A stretch of DNA of 64,000 bases from Cupriavidus lacunae (GTDB lineage: Bacteria; Pseudomonadota; Gammaproteobacteria; Burkholderiales; Burkholderiaceae): assembly GCF_003353055.1 (NCBI RefSeq), contig NZ_QKWJ01000014.1, positions 3,657 to 67,656 of the forward strand, written 5' to 3'. Under the pieces are notes generated by a model. It was not told where the DNA came from and searched no databases. It was given only the letters and a program-made list of their open reading frames with translations. The translations under genes and the position numbers were made by a program. The stretch's first letter is position 1. Each line of letters begins with the position of its first letter. This document shows positions 26,136 to 37,415 of the stretch, piece by piece.

Positions 26136-28628
26136 TCAGGCCTTGGTCCGCTCGCTGGCCGGATCGTACGGTGCGCGCAGGTGGATGCGCGCGGGCAGCA
26201 GTTCCCCGGCCAGGTCCACGTGATACTTGCCGCCCTCGATCCATGCCGCGTCGGCCGGACCATCGTCGCGTACCAGTAGCCCCATGCCTACCGGACAGCC
26301 AAGAGTATGGCCGAACGCGGCGGACGTCACGAAGCCGGCCGGGCGCACGGTGCCGTCCCGGGCGGTGCGCAGGATCGCCTCGCCGCCCCAGAGCATGGCC
26401 TCGCTCGCGCCGTCCAGCGTGACCACGGCGACGCGCCGCCGCACCTGGGCGGCACCGCCGGCAGCACGCAGCTTCAGCAGCGCTTCGCGCCCGCGGAACG
26501 GGATGTCCGTGTTCAGCTTGCAGGCAAACGACAGCCCGGCCTCGAACGGATGGATATCCGTGGTCAGTTCGCGGCTCCAGGCGCGGTATCCCTTCTCGAT
26601 GCGCAGCGATTCGATGGCGTAGTAGCCGGCGTTGACCAGCCCGAAGCGTTCTCCGGTCGCGTGCAGGGTGTCATGCACGCCCACGGCAAATTCCACCGGG
26701 ACATACAGCTCCCAGCCCAGTTCGCCCACATAGGTCAGGCGTGTCGCGCGCACCGTGGCATAGCCGAGATCGATCTCTTTCGAGGTGCCGAACGGGAACG
26801 CCTCATTGGAGAAATCGGCGCGCGATACGCTCTGCAACAGCTCGCGCGAGCGCGGGCCCATCACGGCCAGCACCGCGTACTGGCCCGTGACATCGACGAT
26901 CGCGCAGCGCTTGTCGGCGGGAATCAGGCGCTCGATGTAGTTGAAGTCGCGCGTGGTCTGCGCCGAGCCGGTCACCAGCAGGTACTGGTCGTGCGCCAGC
27001 CGCGTCACGGTCAGGTCGGATTCATAGGTGCCGCGGTCGTTGAGCATGGCCGTGTACACGGTCTGCCCCGGCGGCACGGCCACGTCGTTGCTCATCACGT
27101 ATTGCAGCACGGCCTCGGCATCGGCACCCTTGACGATGTACTTGGAGAACGAACTCATGTCGAACAGCGCCACCGCCTCGCGGCAGGCGCGGTGTTCCGC
27201 GCCACTCCACGGCAGCCAGTTCTGCTGCCCGAACGCGTAGCAGATTTCGGGCGATTCGCCGGCCGGCGCGAAGAAGTTTGGCCGCTCCCAACCCATCTTG
27301 CTGCCGAAGTTGGCGCCGGCAGCACGCAGGTGGGCATAGAGCGGCGAGCGCCTGAACGGCCGCGCCGTATCCAGTTCCCGGTTGGGCCAGGGCATCGCGT
27401 AGTGCAGGCCCAGCGTTTCCTTGACGCGGTCGTGCAGCCAGCTTTCGTTGCCGTTGAAGCCGGCAAAGCGGCGGATATCGACGGGCCACAGGTCCATGGT
27501 CGGCTCGCCCGCGACAATCCATTCCGCCAGCGCCATGCCCGCGCCGCCGGCCGAGGCAATGCCCATCGAGTTGAAGCCCGCGCCCACGTAGAAGTTGCGC
27601 AGCTCGGGGGCTTCGCCGAGGATGAAGTTGTTGTCCGGCGTGAAGGACTCGGGCCCGTTGTAGAACTGCTTGACCTGCGCCGACTCCAGTGCCGGAACGC
27701 GGATCAGCGCGTTTTCCATCAGGATCTCGAACTGGTCCCAGTCATCGGGCAGCAGCTGGAACTCGAACGGCTCCGGAATGCCCTGCATGCCCCACGGCTT
27801 GGCATTGGGCTCGAAGCCGCCCATCACCAGCCCGCCCACTTCTTCCTTGAAATAGATGAAGCCGTCCGGGTCGCGCATCACCGGCAGGTCAGGGTGCACG
27901 CCGGCGATGCGCTCGGTGACGATGTAATAGTGCTCGGCCGAGTGCAGCGGCACGGTCACGCCGCACATCTGGCCGACCTTGCGCGCCCACTGGCCCGCGC
28001 AGTTGACCACGATCTCTGCCTCGATGCGGCCTTCGTCGCCGGCCTTGTTGCGCCAGCTGACGCCGGTGGCGCGGCCATCGCGGGTATGGATCGCGGTGAT
28101 CTTCGTATCCTGCGCGATGACGGCGCCGCGGCTGCGCGCGCCGCGTGCCAGCGCCTGGGTCAGGTCGGTCGGGTTGGCCTTGCCGTCGCCCGGCAGCCAG
28201 ACCGCGCCAAGCAGGTCGTCGGTACGCATCACCGGCCACAGCTCGCCAGCCTGGGCGGGCGAGATCACCTCGCATTCCACCCCATAGGCCCGCGCCACCG
28301 CCGCGGTGCGGCGCAGCTGCGTCATGCGCTCCGCGATGCGCGCGACCGACAGCGAGCCGCATTGCTTCCAGCCAGTGCCAAGGCCCGTTTCCGCTTCCAG
28401 TTCGCTGTACAGCTGCGTGGAGTAGCGGATCAGTTTGGTCATGCTTTCCTGCGAGCGCAGCTGTCCGACGAGGCCGGCGGCGTGCCAGGTGGTGCCGCAG
28501 GACAGTTGCCCCTGTTCGAGCAGGACCACGTCCCGCCAGCCAAGTTTGGTCAGGTGGTAGGCGACGCTGCAGCCGATGATGCCGCCGCCGATGATGACGA
28601 CGCGGGTACTGGACGGGGGGAGGGACAT
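26136..28628 (-). CDS. Sarcosine/dimethylglycine dehydrogenase-like flavoprotein with GcvT domain
   Basis: An 830-residue enzyme. An N-terminal FAD-binding oxidoreductase domain (GGGIIG at 14-19) has H49 in TTWHAAGL, the position that carries covalently bound FAD in dimethylglycine and sarcosine dehydrogenases. A central FAO_M domain follows, then C-terminal GcvT folate-binding domains (about 430-820, with YVGELGWELYVP and AYYAIESLRIEKGYRAW-type blocks). Likely reaction: oxidative N-demethylation of sarcosine or dimethylglycine, handing the methyl carbon to tetrahydrofolate. Electrons probably go to ETF or the respiratory chain. It is the first gene of a unit with purU. The substrate among methylated glycines cannot be settled from sequence alone. 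Confidence 0.9.
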   Translation of the reverse strand: MSLPPSSTRVVIIGGGIIGCSVAYHLTKLGWRDVVLLEQGQLSCGTTWHAAGLVGQLRSQESMTKLIRYSTQLYSELEAETGLGTGWKQCGSLSVARIAERMTQLRRTAAVARAYGVECEVISPAQAGELWPVMRTDDLLGAVWLPGDGKANPTDLTQALARGARSRGAVIAQDTKITAIHTRDGRATGVSWRNKAGDEGRIEAEIVVNCAGQWARKVGQMCGVTVPLHSAEHYYIVTERIAGVHPDLPVMRDPDGFIYFKEEVGGLVMGGFEPNAKPWGMQGIPEPFEFQLLPDDWDQFEILMENALIRVPALESAQVKQFYNGPESFTPDNNFILGEAPELRNFYVGAGFNSMGIASAGGAGMALAEWIVAGEPTMDLWPVDIRRFAGFNGNESWLHDRVKETLGLHYAMPWPNRELDTARPFRRSPLYAHLRAAGANFGSKMGWERPNFFAPAGESPEICYAFGQQNWLPWSGAEHRACREAVALFDMSSFSKYIVKGADAEAVLQYVMSNDVAVPPGQTVYTAMLNDRGTYESDLTVTRLAHDQYLLVTGSAQTTRDFNYIERLIPADKRCAIVDVTGQYAVLAVMGPRSRELLQSVSRADFSNEAFPFGTSKEIDLGYATVRATRLTYVGELGWELYVPVEFAVGVHDTLHATGERFGLVNAGYYAIESLRIEKGYRAWSRELTTDIHPFEAGLSFACKLNTDIPFRGREALLKLRAAGGAAQVRRRVAVVTLDGASEAMLWGGEAILRTARDGTVRPAGFVTSAAFGHTLGCPVGMGLLVRDDGPADAAWIEGGKYHVDLAGELLPARIHLRAPYDPASERTKA

Positions 28629-28729
28629 GGCGCGAAAACCTCGACGGGAAGGTGGTTGGTGTTGTCAGTCATACTATGCAAAAAAATGCCAACAAACAAC
28701 ACAAAATGCAACATTCCCCGAGGCAGCGG

Positions 28730-29581
28730 TCAGCGCGCCAGTTGCAGCGTCAGGATCCCGGCCAGCACCAGCGCGGTCGCGACGAGGCGTCGCCGGTCAA
28801 ATGGCTCGCGCAGCAGGAAGTGCCCCAGCAGCGCGGCAAAGATCACGCTGGACTCGCGCAGTGCCGCCAGCTTGGTCACGGGCGCCATGGTCATCGCCCA
28901 CAGCATCAGCGCATAGGATCCCAGCCGGTTGATGCCGCCGATCCAGGCGCGCTTCCATTCCGTGCGCAGCAGCGCGATCAGAGCGGTACCGCGGCGGCTG
29001 AAGGCGTAGGTCGGCATGAAGATATGCGACATCGCCTGCAGCCAGACGATATAGGTGAAGACCTCGCCATAGCGCTTGACCGCGGTGCCGTCGATCACGG
29101 TGCCGCCCGCCAGGCAGGCCCCGGCCAGCAGCGCAAAGCCGACCAGGTCGGGCGACTGCCGGCGCCAGCGCACCAGGCTGACCAGCCCGCAGCAGATCAG
29201 CGCGATGCCGGCATAGCCGCCGGGCCCCAGTCGTTCGCTGCCGCTCAGCAACAGCAGGATCGCGACCATCATCGGCGCCGAGCCGCGCATCAGCGGATAG
29301 GCCTGGCTGAAGTCGCCGCGGTTGTAGGCGGCCACCAGCGACAGCTTGTAGCCGACCTCCAGCGCCACGGTGGCCAGCAGGAAGGGCCACACCTGCGGCG
29401 CGGGCAGGGGTACCAGGAACAGGAAGGGCAAGGCCGCCAACAGGCAGAAGGTGTCGATCAGCGCCATCGACGACAACCGGTCGCCGCCGATCTTGACGAT
29501 GGCATTCCACGACGCGTGCATCAGCGCGGACAGCATCACGGCGGCAAAGGCGAGGCCGTGGAAATCGGGGGGAAGGGACAT
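28730..29581 (-). CDS. EamA/DMT-superfamily permease (full length)
   Basis: A 283-residue inner-membrane protein with about ten hydrophobic helices forming two EamA halves. MLSALMHASWNAIVKIG near the start and VTKLAALRESSVIFAALLGHFLLREPF in the second half are typical of this drug/metabolite transporter group. The substrate is unknown. The start at 29581 gives the proper first helix; the longer upstream frame would read through the repeat element. It lies downstream of phnW in the same direction but separated by a REPIN-like repeat, so it may or may not belong to the phosphonate unit. Confidence 0.85.
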   Translation of the reverse strand: MSLPPDFHGLAFAAVMLSALMHASWNAIVKIGGDRLSSMALIDTFCLLAALPFLFLVPLPAPQVWPFLLATVALEVGYKLSLVAAYNRGDFSQAYPLMRGSAPMMVAILLLLSGSERLGPGGYAGIALICCGLVSLVRWRRQSPDLVGFALLAGACLAGGTVIDGTAVKRYGEVFTYIVWLQAMSHIFMPTYAFSRRGTALIALLRTEWKRAWIGGINRLGSYALMLWAMTMAPVTKLAALRESSVIFAALLGHFLLREPFDRRRLVATALVLAGILTLQLAR

Positions 29582-29610
29582 GAAGGACCAGGTTTGCGAA
29601 CCGAGGGTTT

Positions 29611-29780
29611 GCTCCCCTCTCCCGCTTGCGGGAGAGGGGCCGGGGGAGAGGGCCGGCGGTGGCAAGTGCGCAGGCGCGTGCGTTGCGTCACGCGTTTGAG
29701 ATATCGCGACAGAGCCGCCGGCAGTGCTGCAAGCGCCTGCCCTCTCCCCCACCCCTCTCCCGCGAGCGGGAGAGGGGAGC
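29611..29780. repeat. Paired-hairpin (REPIN-like) repeat, copy 2
   Basis: The same two inverted units as copy 1 but with a longer spacer of about 90 bp. The right hairpin has a GCGAGCG centre instead of GCAAGCG. It lies between phnW and the EamA permease, both on the minus strand, so it could reduce read-through from the phosphonate operon. Confidence 0.88.
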
Positions 29781-29808
29781 TTGCTGCCGGGCGTGGGAGG
29801 AAAATAAC

Positions 29809-30942
29809 CTACGCCGCTTCCGCCAGCGGGACCTGCATCTCGATCCCCATCTCGCGCAGCACCTCGCCGATCGCCGTCACCACGTTGCGCATCTCGTTAT
29901 GGTCGATCGCGCCGATGCAGCCCACGCGGAAGGTCTCCATCTGCGTCAGCTTGCCCGGATACAGGATGTAGCCGCGCTCGCGCACCCTGGCGTAGAAGGT
30001 CTTGAAGTCATAGCGCGCGTCGGCCGGCGCATGGAAGGTGACGATGATCGGCGCCTGCACCGCCGCCGGCAGGAAGGCGCGGAAGCCGAGCGTGGCCATG
30101 CCCTGCACCAGCGTGTCGCAGTTCTTGCGGTAGCGCGCGCCGCGCACCGGCTGGCCGCCTTCTTCCAGGAACTGGTCGAGCGCGGTGCGGAAGGCCGCCA
30201 CCACGTGCGTGGGTGGCGTGAAGCGCCACTGCGTGGTCTTCTGCATATAGACGTACTGGTCGTACAGGTCCAGCGCCAGCGAGTGGCTGTTGCCCTGGCT
30301 GGCTTCCAGCACGTCCTTTTTCACCAGCACGAAGCCCATGCCCGGCACGCCTTCGATGCACTTGCCGGTGGCTGCCACCAGCGCATCGAACGGCATGGTG
30401 CGCGCGTCGATCTCGATCGCGCCGAACGAGCTCATGGCATCGACGATCAGCCCCTTGCCCAGCCGCTGGCACAGCGCGGCGATGTCCTGCAGCGGATTGA
30501 GCACGCCGGCACCGGTCTCGCAGTGCACCTGCGCCACGTGCGTGATCGACGGGTCGCGCCGGATGGCCTCTTCGATCAGCGCGGCGGTGGCAGGCTGGTC
30601 TTCGGGAATCGGCAGTTCCACGCTGGCGCGGCCCAGCACCTTGCAGATCTTGAGGATGCGCTGGCAGTACGCGCCGTTCTGCGGCACCAGCACCTTGCCG
30701 TCGCGCGGCACCACGTTGGCAATGGCCGCTTCCACCGAGAAGGTGCCGCTGCCCTGCATCGGCACGCACACATGGGTGCCTTCGCCATGGACGATGCGCA
30801 CCAGGTCGTCGCACAGGCTGCGCGTGATGGTGTTGAAGGCGGCGTCCCACGAACCCCAGTCGCGCAGCATGGCCTGCTTGGTGGCGAGCGAGGTGGTGAG
30901 GGGGCCGGGGGTCAGAAGGATCGGGTCGTTGCCGCGAATCAT
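29809..30942 (-). CDS. phnW: 2-Aminoethylphosphonate:pyruvate aminotransferase
   Basis: A 377-residue PLP enzyme that transfers the amino group of 2-aminoethylphosphonate to pyruvate, giving phosphonoacetaldehyde and alanine. The PLP lysine is K194 in [11 protein letters not shown], the same number as in the classical PhnW proteins. [11 protein letters not shown] at the N-terminus, [10 protein letters not shown] and [12 protein letters not shown] are family blocks. The start at 30942 has AGGAG upstream. It is the last gene of the uptake operon (binding protein, ATPase, permease, phnW). The product feeds PhnY and PhnA, encoded on the opposite side of the regulator. Confidence 0.96.
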   Translation of the reverse strand: MIRGNDPILLTPGPLTTSLATKQAMLRDWGSWDAAFNTITRSLCDDLVRIVHGEGTHVCVPMQGSGTFSVEAAIANVVPRDGKVLVPQNGAYCQRILKICKVLGRASVELPIPEDQPATAALIEEAIRRDPSITHVAQVHCETGAGVLNPLQDIAALCQRLGKGLIVDAMSSFGAIEIDARTMPFDALVAATGKCIEGVPGMGFVLVKKDVLEASQGNSHSLALDLYDQYVYMQKTTQWRFTPPTHVVAAFRTALDQFLEEGGQPVRGARYRKNCDTLVQGMATLGFRAFLPAAVQAPIIVTFHAPADARYDFKTFYARVRERGYILYPGKLTQMETFRVGCIGAIDHNEMRNVVTAIGEVLREMGIEMQVPLAEAA

Positions 30943-30982
30943 GGTGAGCTCCTGATTGGGAAGGAGTGGAAACAAGGGAAGG

Positions 30983-32806
30983 TCAGTCGTTGCCCTGGCC
31001 CTGGCGCCAGGCCTGGGTCTTGCAATCGAGCACGCGTTGCAGCAGGTAATAGAGCAGGCAGGCGAAGGCCGAGGTCAGCACCACCAGCGTTGCCATCGCC
31101 GCGGCGGGGCCGATGTCGCCGGATTCATCCAGGTTGACGATCTCGACCGAGGCCAGCTTGGTGTCGGCGCCGTACAGGAACACCACCGCCGAGACCGTCG
31201 TCATCGCGTTGATGAACAGGTAGCGCGAGATCTCCAGGATGGCGGGCAGGCAGGCCGGCACCGTGACCTTGAAGAAGGTCTTGTAGAACGGCACCTTGAG
31301 CGACGCGGACACGGCCTCGAACTCGCTGTCGAGCTGCTTGAGCGCGGTGACCGCTGTCAGGTGGCAGGACGCGTAGTAGTGGACGATGGTCACCAGCACC
31401 AGGATCCCCAGCGTCTGGTACAGCCCGTGCATCGGGTTGGCCTGCGGCACGAAGAAGAAGATATAGCCCAGGCCCAGCACCAGCCCCGGCACGCCCATCG
31501 GCAGCACCGCCATCAGCCGCACGAAGCTGCGCAGCCAGTCCATGCCGCGGGTCTTCTCCAGCAGGTAGGCGGTGGCAAAGATGAACACCGGCCCGATCAG
31601 CGCGGCCAGCCCCGCCATGCGCAGGCTGTTCAGGTAGGAGTCGACCACGCCGCCCTCGACCAGCCCCACGCGGTAGTGGTTCAGCGACAGCGAGAAGTTG
31701 TACGGCCACAGCTTGACGAAGGAGGCGTAGACCGCCATGCCCATCACCGCCAGCATCAGGGTCGCCATCAGCCAGCAGAACACCGCCATGGCCAGGTCGA
31801 AGCGGCGGCTGCGGCGCGGCACGTAGGGCACCGAGCGCGCCGACATCAACGCCATCTGGCGGCGCTGCACGCGCGCGTCGACATAGTAGGTGACCGCCAC
31901 CGGCACCAGCAGCATCAGCGACACCACCGCGCCCTGCGAGAAGTCCTGCATGCCGATCACCAGCTTGTAGATGTCGGTGGCCAGCATGCCGAAGTTGCCG
32001 CCGATCACCTTGGGGATGCCGAAGTCCGAGATTGCATAGGTGAACACCACCATCGCCGCGCTGACCAGCCCGTAGCGCGCGCCCGGCACCGTGATGGTGA
32101 AGAACTTGCGCACGGTCGAGGTGCCCAGCGCATCGGCCGCCTCATACAGCCGCGCGTCGGTCAGCGACAGCGCCGTGATCAGGATCATCAGCGCATGCGG
32201 GAAGGTCGCGAACACCAGCGAGGCCACGATGCCCAACGGCCCGTAGATCTGCGTGCTGCCCATCCAGGGCTTGAACAGCCCCTGGTTGCCGAACCAGAAG
32301 ATAAAGGAGATCGCGGCCAGCAGCGACGGCGCCAGCAGCGGGATCAGCGCCAGGTTGCGCAATAGGCCCTTGCAGGCGATGCGGCTGCGCGTCAGCGCGT
32401 AGGCAAAGCTGAACGCCAGCGGCACCGTGATGCAGGTGGCCAGGGCTGAGACCCACAGGCTGTTCCACACTGAACGCAGCAGCGCGGGCGACTCAAGGTA
32501 CGCGCGGAAGTGCGCGATGCCGGCCAGGCTGCCGTCGCGGTTCTGCACGCTCTTGGCCAGGATCGTCACGATCGGCGCCAGCACGAAGCAGGCGAGCGCC
32601 AGCGCGGCCAGCGCCAGCAGCATGTGGGCCAGGCGGTCGGTCCAGTGCGCGCGCACCGAGGTGGCGACCAGGGCCGGCGGCCGGGGCTGGGCGCCAGGGT
32701 TGACGGGCCCAGCCGGCGCGCTGGTGGCGGCGGCAGCGGGGAGGGTATCGGTGGCCGGCAAGGTGGCGGACGTATTGGCCGGCGCCGCAGTGAGGCTCAT
32801 GCGCAT
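30983..32806 (-). CDS. 2-Aminoethylphosphonate ABC transporter, fused permease
   Basis: A 607-residue inner-membrane protein with about twelve helices. It contains two binding-protein-dependent permease domains in one chain (about 60-330 and 345-600), each with an EAA-type loop ([10 protein letters not shown] and [11 protein letters not shown]). One fused polypeptide replaces the PhnU/PhnV pair of enterobacteria. An alanine/proline-rich stretch precedes the first helix. The start overlaps the ATPase stop: an ATG at 32800 gives an ATGA overlap and one at 32806 adds two residues. It should import the substrate deaminated by PhnW. Confidence 0.92.
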   Translation of the reverse strand: MRMSLTAAPANTSATLPATDTLPAAAATSAPAGPVNPGAQPRPPALVATSVRAHWTDRLAHMLLALAALALACFVLAPIVTILAKSVQNRDGSLAGIAHFRAYLESPALLRSVWNSLWVSALATCITVPLAFSFAYALTRSRIACKGLLRNLALIPLLAPSLLAAISFIFWFGNQGLFKPWMGSTQIYGPLGIVASLVFATFPHALMILITALSLTDARLYEAADALGTSTVRKFFTITVPGARYGLVSAAMVVFTYAISDFGIPKVIGGNFGMLATDIYKLVIGMQDFSQGAVVSLMLLVPVAVTYYVDARVQRRQMALMSARSVPYVPRRSRRFDLAMAVFCWLMATLMLAVMGMAVYASFVKLWPYNFSLSLNHYRVGLVEGGVVDSYLNSLRMAGLAALIGPVFIFATAYLLEKTRGMDWLRSFVRLMAVLPMGVPGLVLGLGYIFFFVPQANPMHGLYQTLGILVLVTIVHYYASCHLTAVTALKQLDSEFEAVSASLKVPFYKTFFKVTVPACLPAILEISRYLFINAMTTVSAVVFLYGADTKLASVEIVNLDESGDIGPAAAMATLVVLTSAFACLLYYLLQRVLDCKTQAWRQGQGND

Positions 32807-33945
32807 GCGTGGCGGAAGATGCGGATACGGTCAGCGGGAATGGCCAGGCGCAGCAGGTCGCCGGTGTTCGGGCGCAGCTCGTGCAGGTCATTGAGGGAGA
32901 GGTCGGCGTAAAGAGCGCCCCCCGGAGCGCCCCTCGGCGCACCGGCTGCGGCGTCAGGCAGGCGCAGCGTCAGCCGCGAGAACGCGCCGAGGAACTCGAT
33001 CTTGTCCACGGTGGCCTCCAGCACGTTGGGGCCATGCTGTTCGATCCCGCGCACGCACACGTCTTCCGGGCGGAAGAACACCTGCACGTCCTCGTCGGCG
33101 CAACAGCCCGGGGGTGCGGCGCAGCGCATGCGCACGCCGCCCAGGTGCAGCTCGCCGTCGCCGCAGACGCGCGCGCCCAGCATATTGGTCTTGCCGACGA
33201 AGTCCGCCGCGAACGGCGTGGCCGGGCGCTGGTAGATCTGCACCGGGGTGCCTACCTGCTCGATCGCGCCCTGGTTCATCACCACGATGCGGTCGGCCAT
33301 CGACAGCGCCTCTTCCTGGTCGTGCGTGACCAGGATAGTGGTGATGTTCAGCCGCTGCTGCAGCGCGCGGATCTCGCTGCGCAGCCGTACCCGCACGCGG
33401 GCATCGAGCGCGGACAGCGGCTCGTCCAGCAACAGCAGGCCGGGCGAGGTGGCCAGCGCGCGCGCAATCGCCACGCGCTGCTGCTGGCCGCCAGAGAGCT
33501 GCGCCGGGTACTGGTTGCCGCGGTCGGGCAGCCCCACCAGCGTCAGCAGCTCGTCCACGCGGGCGCGGCGCTGGTCGCGCGGCATGCGGCGGTTGACCAG
33601 GCCGTAGGCCACGTTGTCCGCCACCGTCAGGTTGGGGAACAGCGCATAGGACTGGAACACGATGCCGTAGTCGCGCTCCATCGGCGGCAGCGTGGAGATG
33701 TCGCGCCCGCCCTGGTGGAAGGTGCCTGCGCTCTGCGATTCCAGGCCGGCGATGATGCGCAGCAGCGTGGTCTTGCCGCAGCCCGACGGGCCCAGGAAGC
33801 ACAGCAGCTCGCCCTGGCGCACGTCCAGGTCGATATGGTGGAGTGCCACGAAGGCGCCGCCGCTTTTACTGCCGTTGCCGCCGAAGCGCTTGTGGATGCC
33901 TTTCAGGCTGAGATAGGTCTCGGCCGTGGATGTGGAGGTCTGCAT
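32797..33945 (-). CDS. phnT: 2-Aminoethylphosphonate ABC transporter, ATP-binding subunit
   Basis: A 382-residue ATPase of the Fe3+/spermidine/phosphonate importer group. Walker A is GPSGCGKTT (about 52-60), the signature LSGGQQQRVAIARAL and Walker B LLLLDEPLSALD. H-loop VTHDQEEAL follows. The C-terminal 130 residues form the TOBE regulatory domain. It energises the fused permease, with which it overlaps by a few nucleotides, indicating translational coupling. It is 93 bp downstream of the binding-protein gene. Confidence 0.93.
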   Translation of the reverse strand: MQTSTSTAETYLSLKGIHKRFGGNGSKSGGAFVALHHIDLDVRQGELLCFLGPSGCGKTTLLRIIAGLESQSAGTFHQGGRDISTLPPMERDYGIVFQSYALFPNLTVADNVAYGLVNRRMPRDQRRARVDELLTLVGLPDRGNQYPAQLSGGQQQRVAIARALATSPGLLLLDEPLSALDARVRVRLRSEIRALQQRLNITTILVTHDQEEALSMADRIVVMNQGAIEQVGTPVQIYQRPATPFAADFVGKTNMLGARVCGDGELHLGGVRMRCAAPPGCCADEDVQVFFRPEDVCVRGIEQHGPNVLEATVDKIEFLGAFSRLTLRLPDAAAGAPRGAPGGALYADLSLNDLHELRPNTGDLLRLAIPADRIRIFRHACA

Positions 33946-34038
33946 GGCGTTGGGGGCCCGGTGTGTTCTGTTGGGGGACCCGGCGGCCCTCTGCCCCTGG
34001 CGGGGCGAGGGCGCCGGTACAGGACAGCGCTCAGGCGC

Positions 34039-35073
34039 TCAGGGCTGCTTCTCCGACTTGCTGGCATAACGCTTCTGCCATTCGGTCAGCACGCGCTCGC
34101 GGTTCCTGGCGATATAGCTGAAGTCGTTCCTGACCAGCATCTGCTCGTAGTTGGCAGGGATGGTCTCGACCTGCCTGGCCACGCCCGGATAGGCGACGAT
34201 GGCCCAGTCCCTGGCATACAGCTGGTTGGCCTCCTTGCTGGCGAGCCAGTCCATATAGCGCTGCGCGGCCGCCATCTTTTTTGTGCCCTTGACGATGCCG
34301 GCGGCCTCGATGTCGTAGCCCAGGCCCTCCTTGGGGAAGATCATCTCGATCGGCGCGCCCGAGGCCAGCGTCTTGTGCGCGCGCAGCTCGAACGAGATGC
34401 CGATCGGGAACTCACCCGAGCCGGCCTGCTTGCAGGGCTTGGAACCCGAATGCGTGTACTGGGCGATGTTCTCGTGCAGCCCGTCCATGTACTTCCAGCC
34501 CTCCTGCTCGCCATAGAGCTGCAGCCAGGCGGTCACGTCCAGGAAGCCCGTGCCGGAGGAGGCCGGGTTGGGCATCACGATGGTGCCCTTGTAGACGGGC
34601 TTGGCCAGGTCCTTCCAGGTCTCGGGGCGCGGCAGGTTGCGCTTCTTGGCCTCGATGGTGTTGAAGCAGATGGTGGCGCCCCAGACGTCCAGGCCCACCC
34701 ACGACGGCGGCGTGGCTTTGTCGCTGTAGTCGCGCGTCAGCTTGACGAAGCCCTTGGGGGTGTAGGGCGTCAGCATCCCTTCCTGTTTCAGCACTTCCAG
34801 GCTGGACGCCGCCAGCCCGGCGATCACGTCGGCCTGCGGGTTGCCTTTTTCGGCCAGCGCCTTGGCGGTGATGACGCCGGTGGAGTCGCGCACGTACTTC
34901 AGTTCGATATCGGGCGCCACCTTGGCAAAGCCCTCGGCATACGGCTTGAGGGTCTCGATCTCCCACGCCGTATAGACGGTGAGCGTGGTTTTCTGGGCCA
35001 GCGCCGTACCGGAGGCGGCTAGCGCAAGCAGGGCGGCGGCCGTGCGCAGGGTGGTGGTGAAGGACGGTTGCAT
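34039..35073 (-). CDS. phnS: 2-Aminoethylphosphonate periplasmic binding protein
   Basis: A 344-residue extracellular solute-binding protein with a clear Sec signal peptide (ALLALAASGTALA, cleavage near residue 27). The mature part starts QKTTLTVYTAWEIETLKPYAEGF, like the iron/spermidine/phosphonate class 1 binding proteins. Further blocks are NPQADVIAGLAASSLEVL and MPNPASSGTGFLDV. The start at 35073 has AAGGAG at ideal spacing. It is the first gene of the minus-strand uptake operon and is divergent from the GntR regulator. Identity as the aminoethylphosphonate receptor rests on its neighbours PhnW, PhnA and PhnY. Confidence 0.9.
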   Translation of the reverse strand: MQPSFTTTLRTAAALLALAASGTALAQKTTLTVYTAWEIETLKPYAEGFAKVAPDIELKYVRDSTGVITAKALAEKGNPQADVIAGLAASSLEVLKQEGMLTPYTPKGFVKLTRDYSDKATPPSWVGLDVWGATICFNTIEAKKRNLPRPETWKDLAKPVYKGTIVMPNPASSGTGFLDVTAWLQLYGEQEGWKYMDGLHENIAQYTHSGSKPCKQAGSGEFPIGISFELRAHKTLASGAPIEMIFPKEGLGYDIEAAGIVKGTKKMAAAQRYMDWLASKEANQLYARDWAIVAYPGVARQVETIPANYEQMLVRNDFSYIARNRERVLTEWQKRYASKSEKQP

Positions 35074-35258
35074 GGGGACTCCTTCTGGCATTATAGGTGG
35101 AGATATGTGTCATTTTGGTGAATATGTTGCAATGCCACGAGGCATGCTGCGCAACATTGAATCACCGTAAAACCCTTGTGCTACAACACTTGCAAGACAT
35201 ATGCCTGGATTCTGACGCTCCGTAACTGACCCTCTGCGCCGCACCGATGTCTTGATTG

Positions 35259-35287
35259 TTGACAATATACAAACCGCTTGCTTTAAT
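35259..35287 (+). promoter_or_regulatory. Sigma-70-type promoter of the GntR regulator
   Basis: A perfect -35 TTGACA (35259-35264) and TTTAAT (35282-35287) are separated by 17 bp. Transcription would begin near 35294, about 44 nt before the regulator ATG. The surrounding 35100-35290 stretch is AT-richer than its neighbours and must also carry the divergent operon promoter. Confidence 0.65.
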
Positions 35288-35337
35288 GGCAATAAGGATT
35301 TTCGATATTGCTCAATCCGTCACAAACGGGAGTTTTC

Positions 35338-37372
<2,035 letters not shown>

Positions 37373-37415
37373 GTGCATCGAGCTGTATTGAGCCTGTATT
37401 GACCGGAGGAGACTC

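Noticed and set aside
28679..28694. A -24/-12-like GGCA-T7-GC element upstream of the sarcosine-dehydrogenase gene
   Set aside because: The GG and GC are 9 bp apart instead of the required 10, and no enhancer-binding protein gene is close.
35090..35095. TATAAT on the minus strand before the phosphonate binding-protein gene
   Set aside because: It would start transcription inside or at the ribosome-binding site, and no -35 element lies at 16-18 bp.
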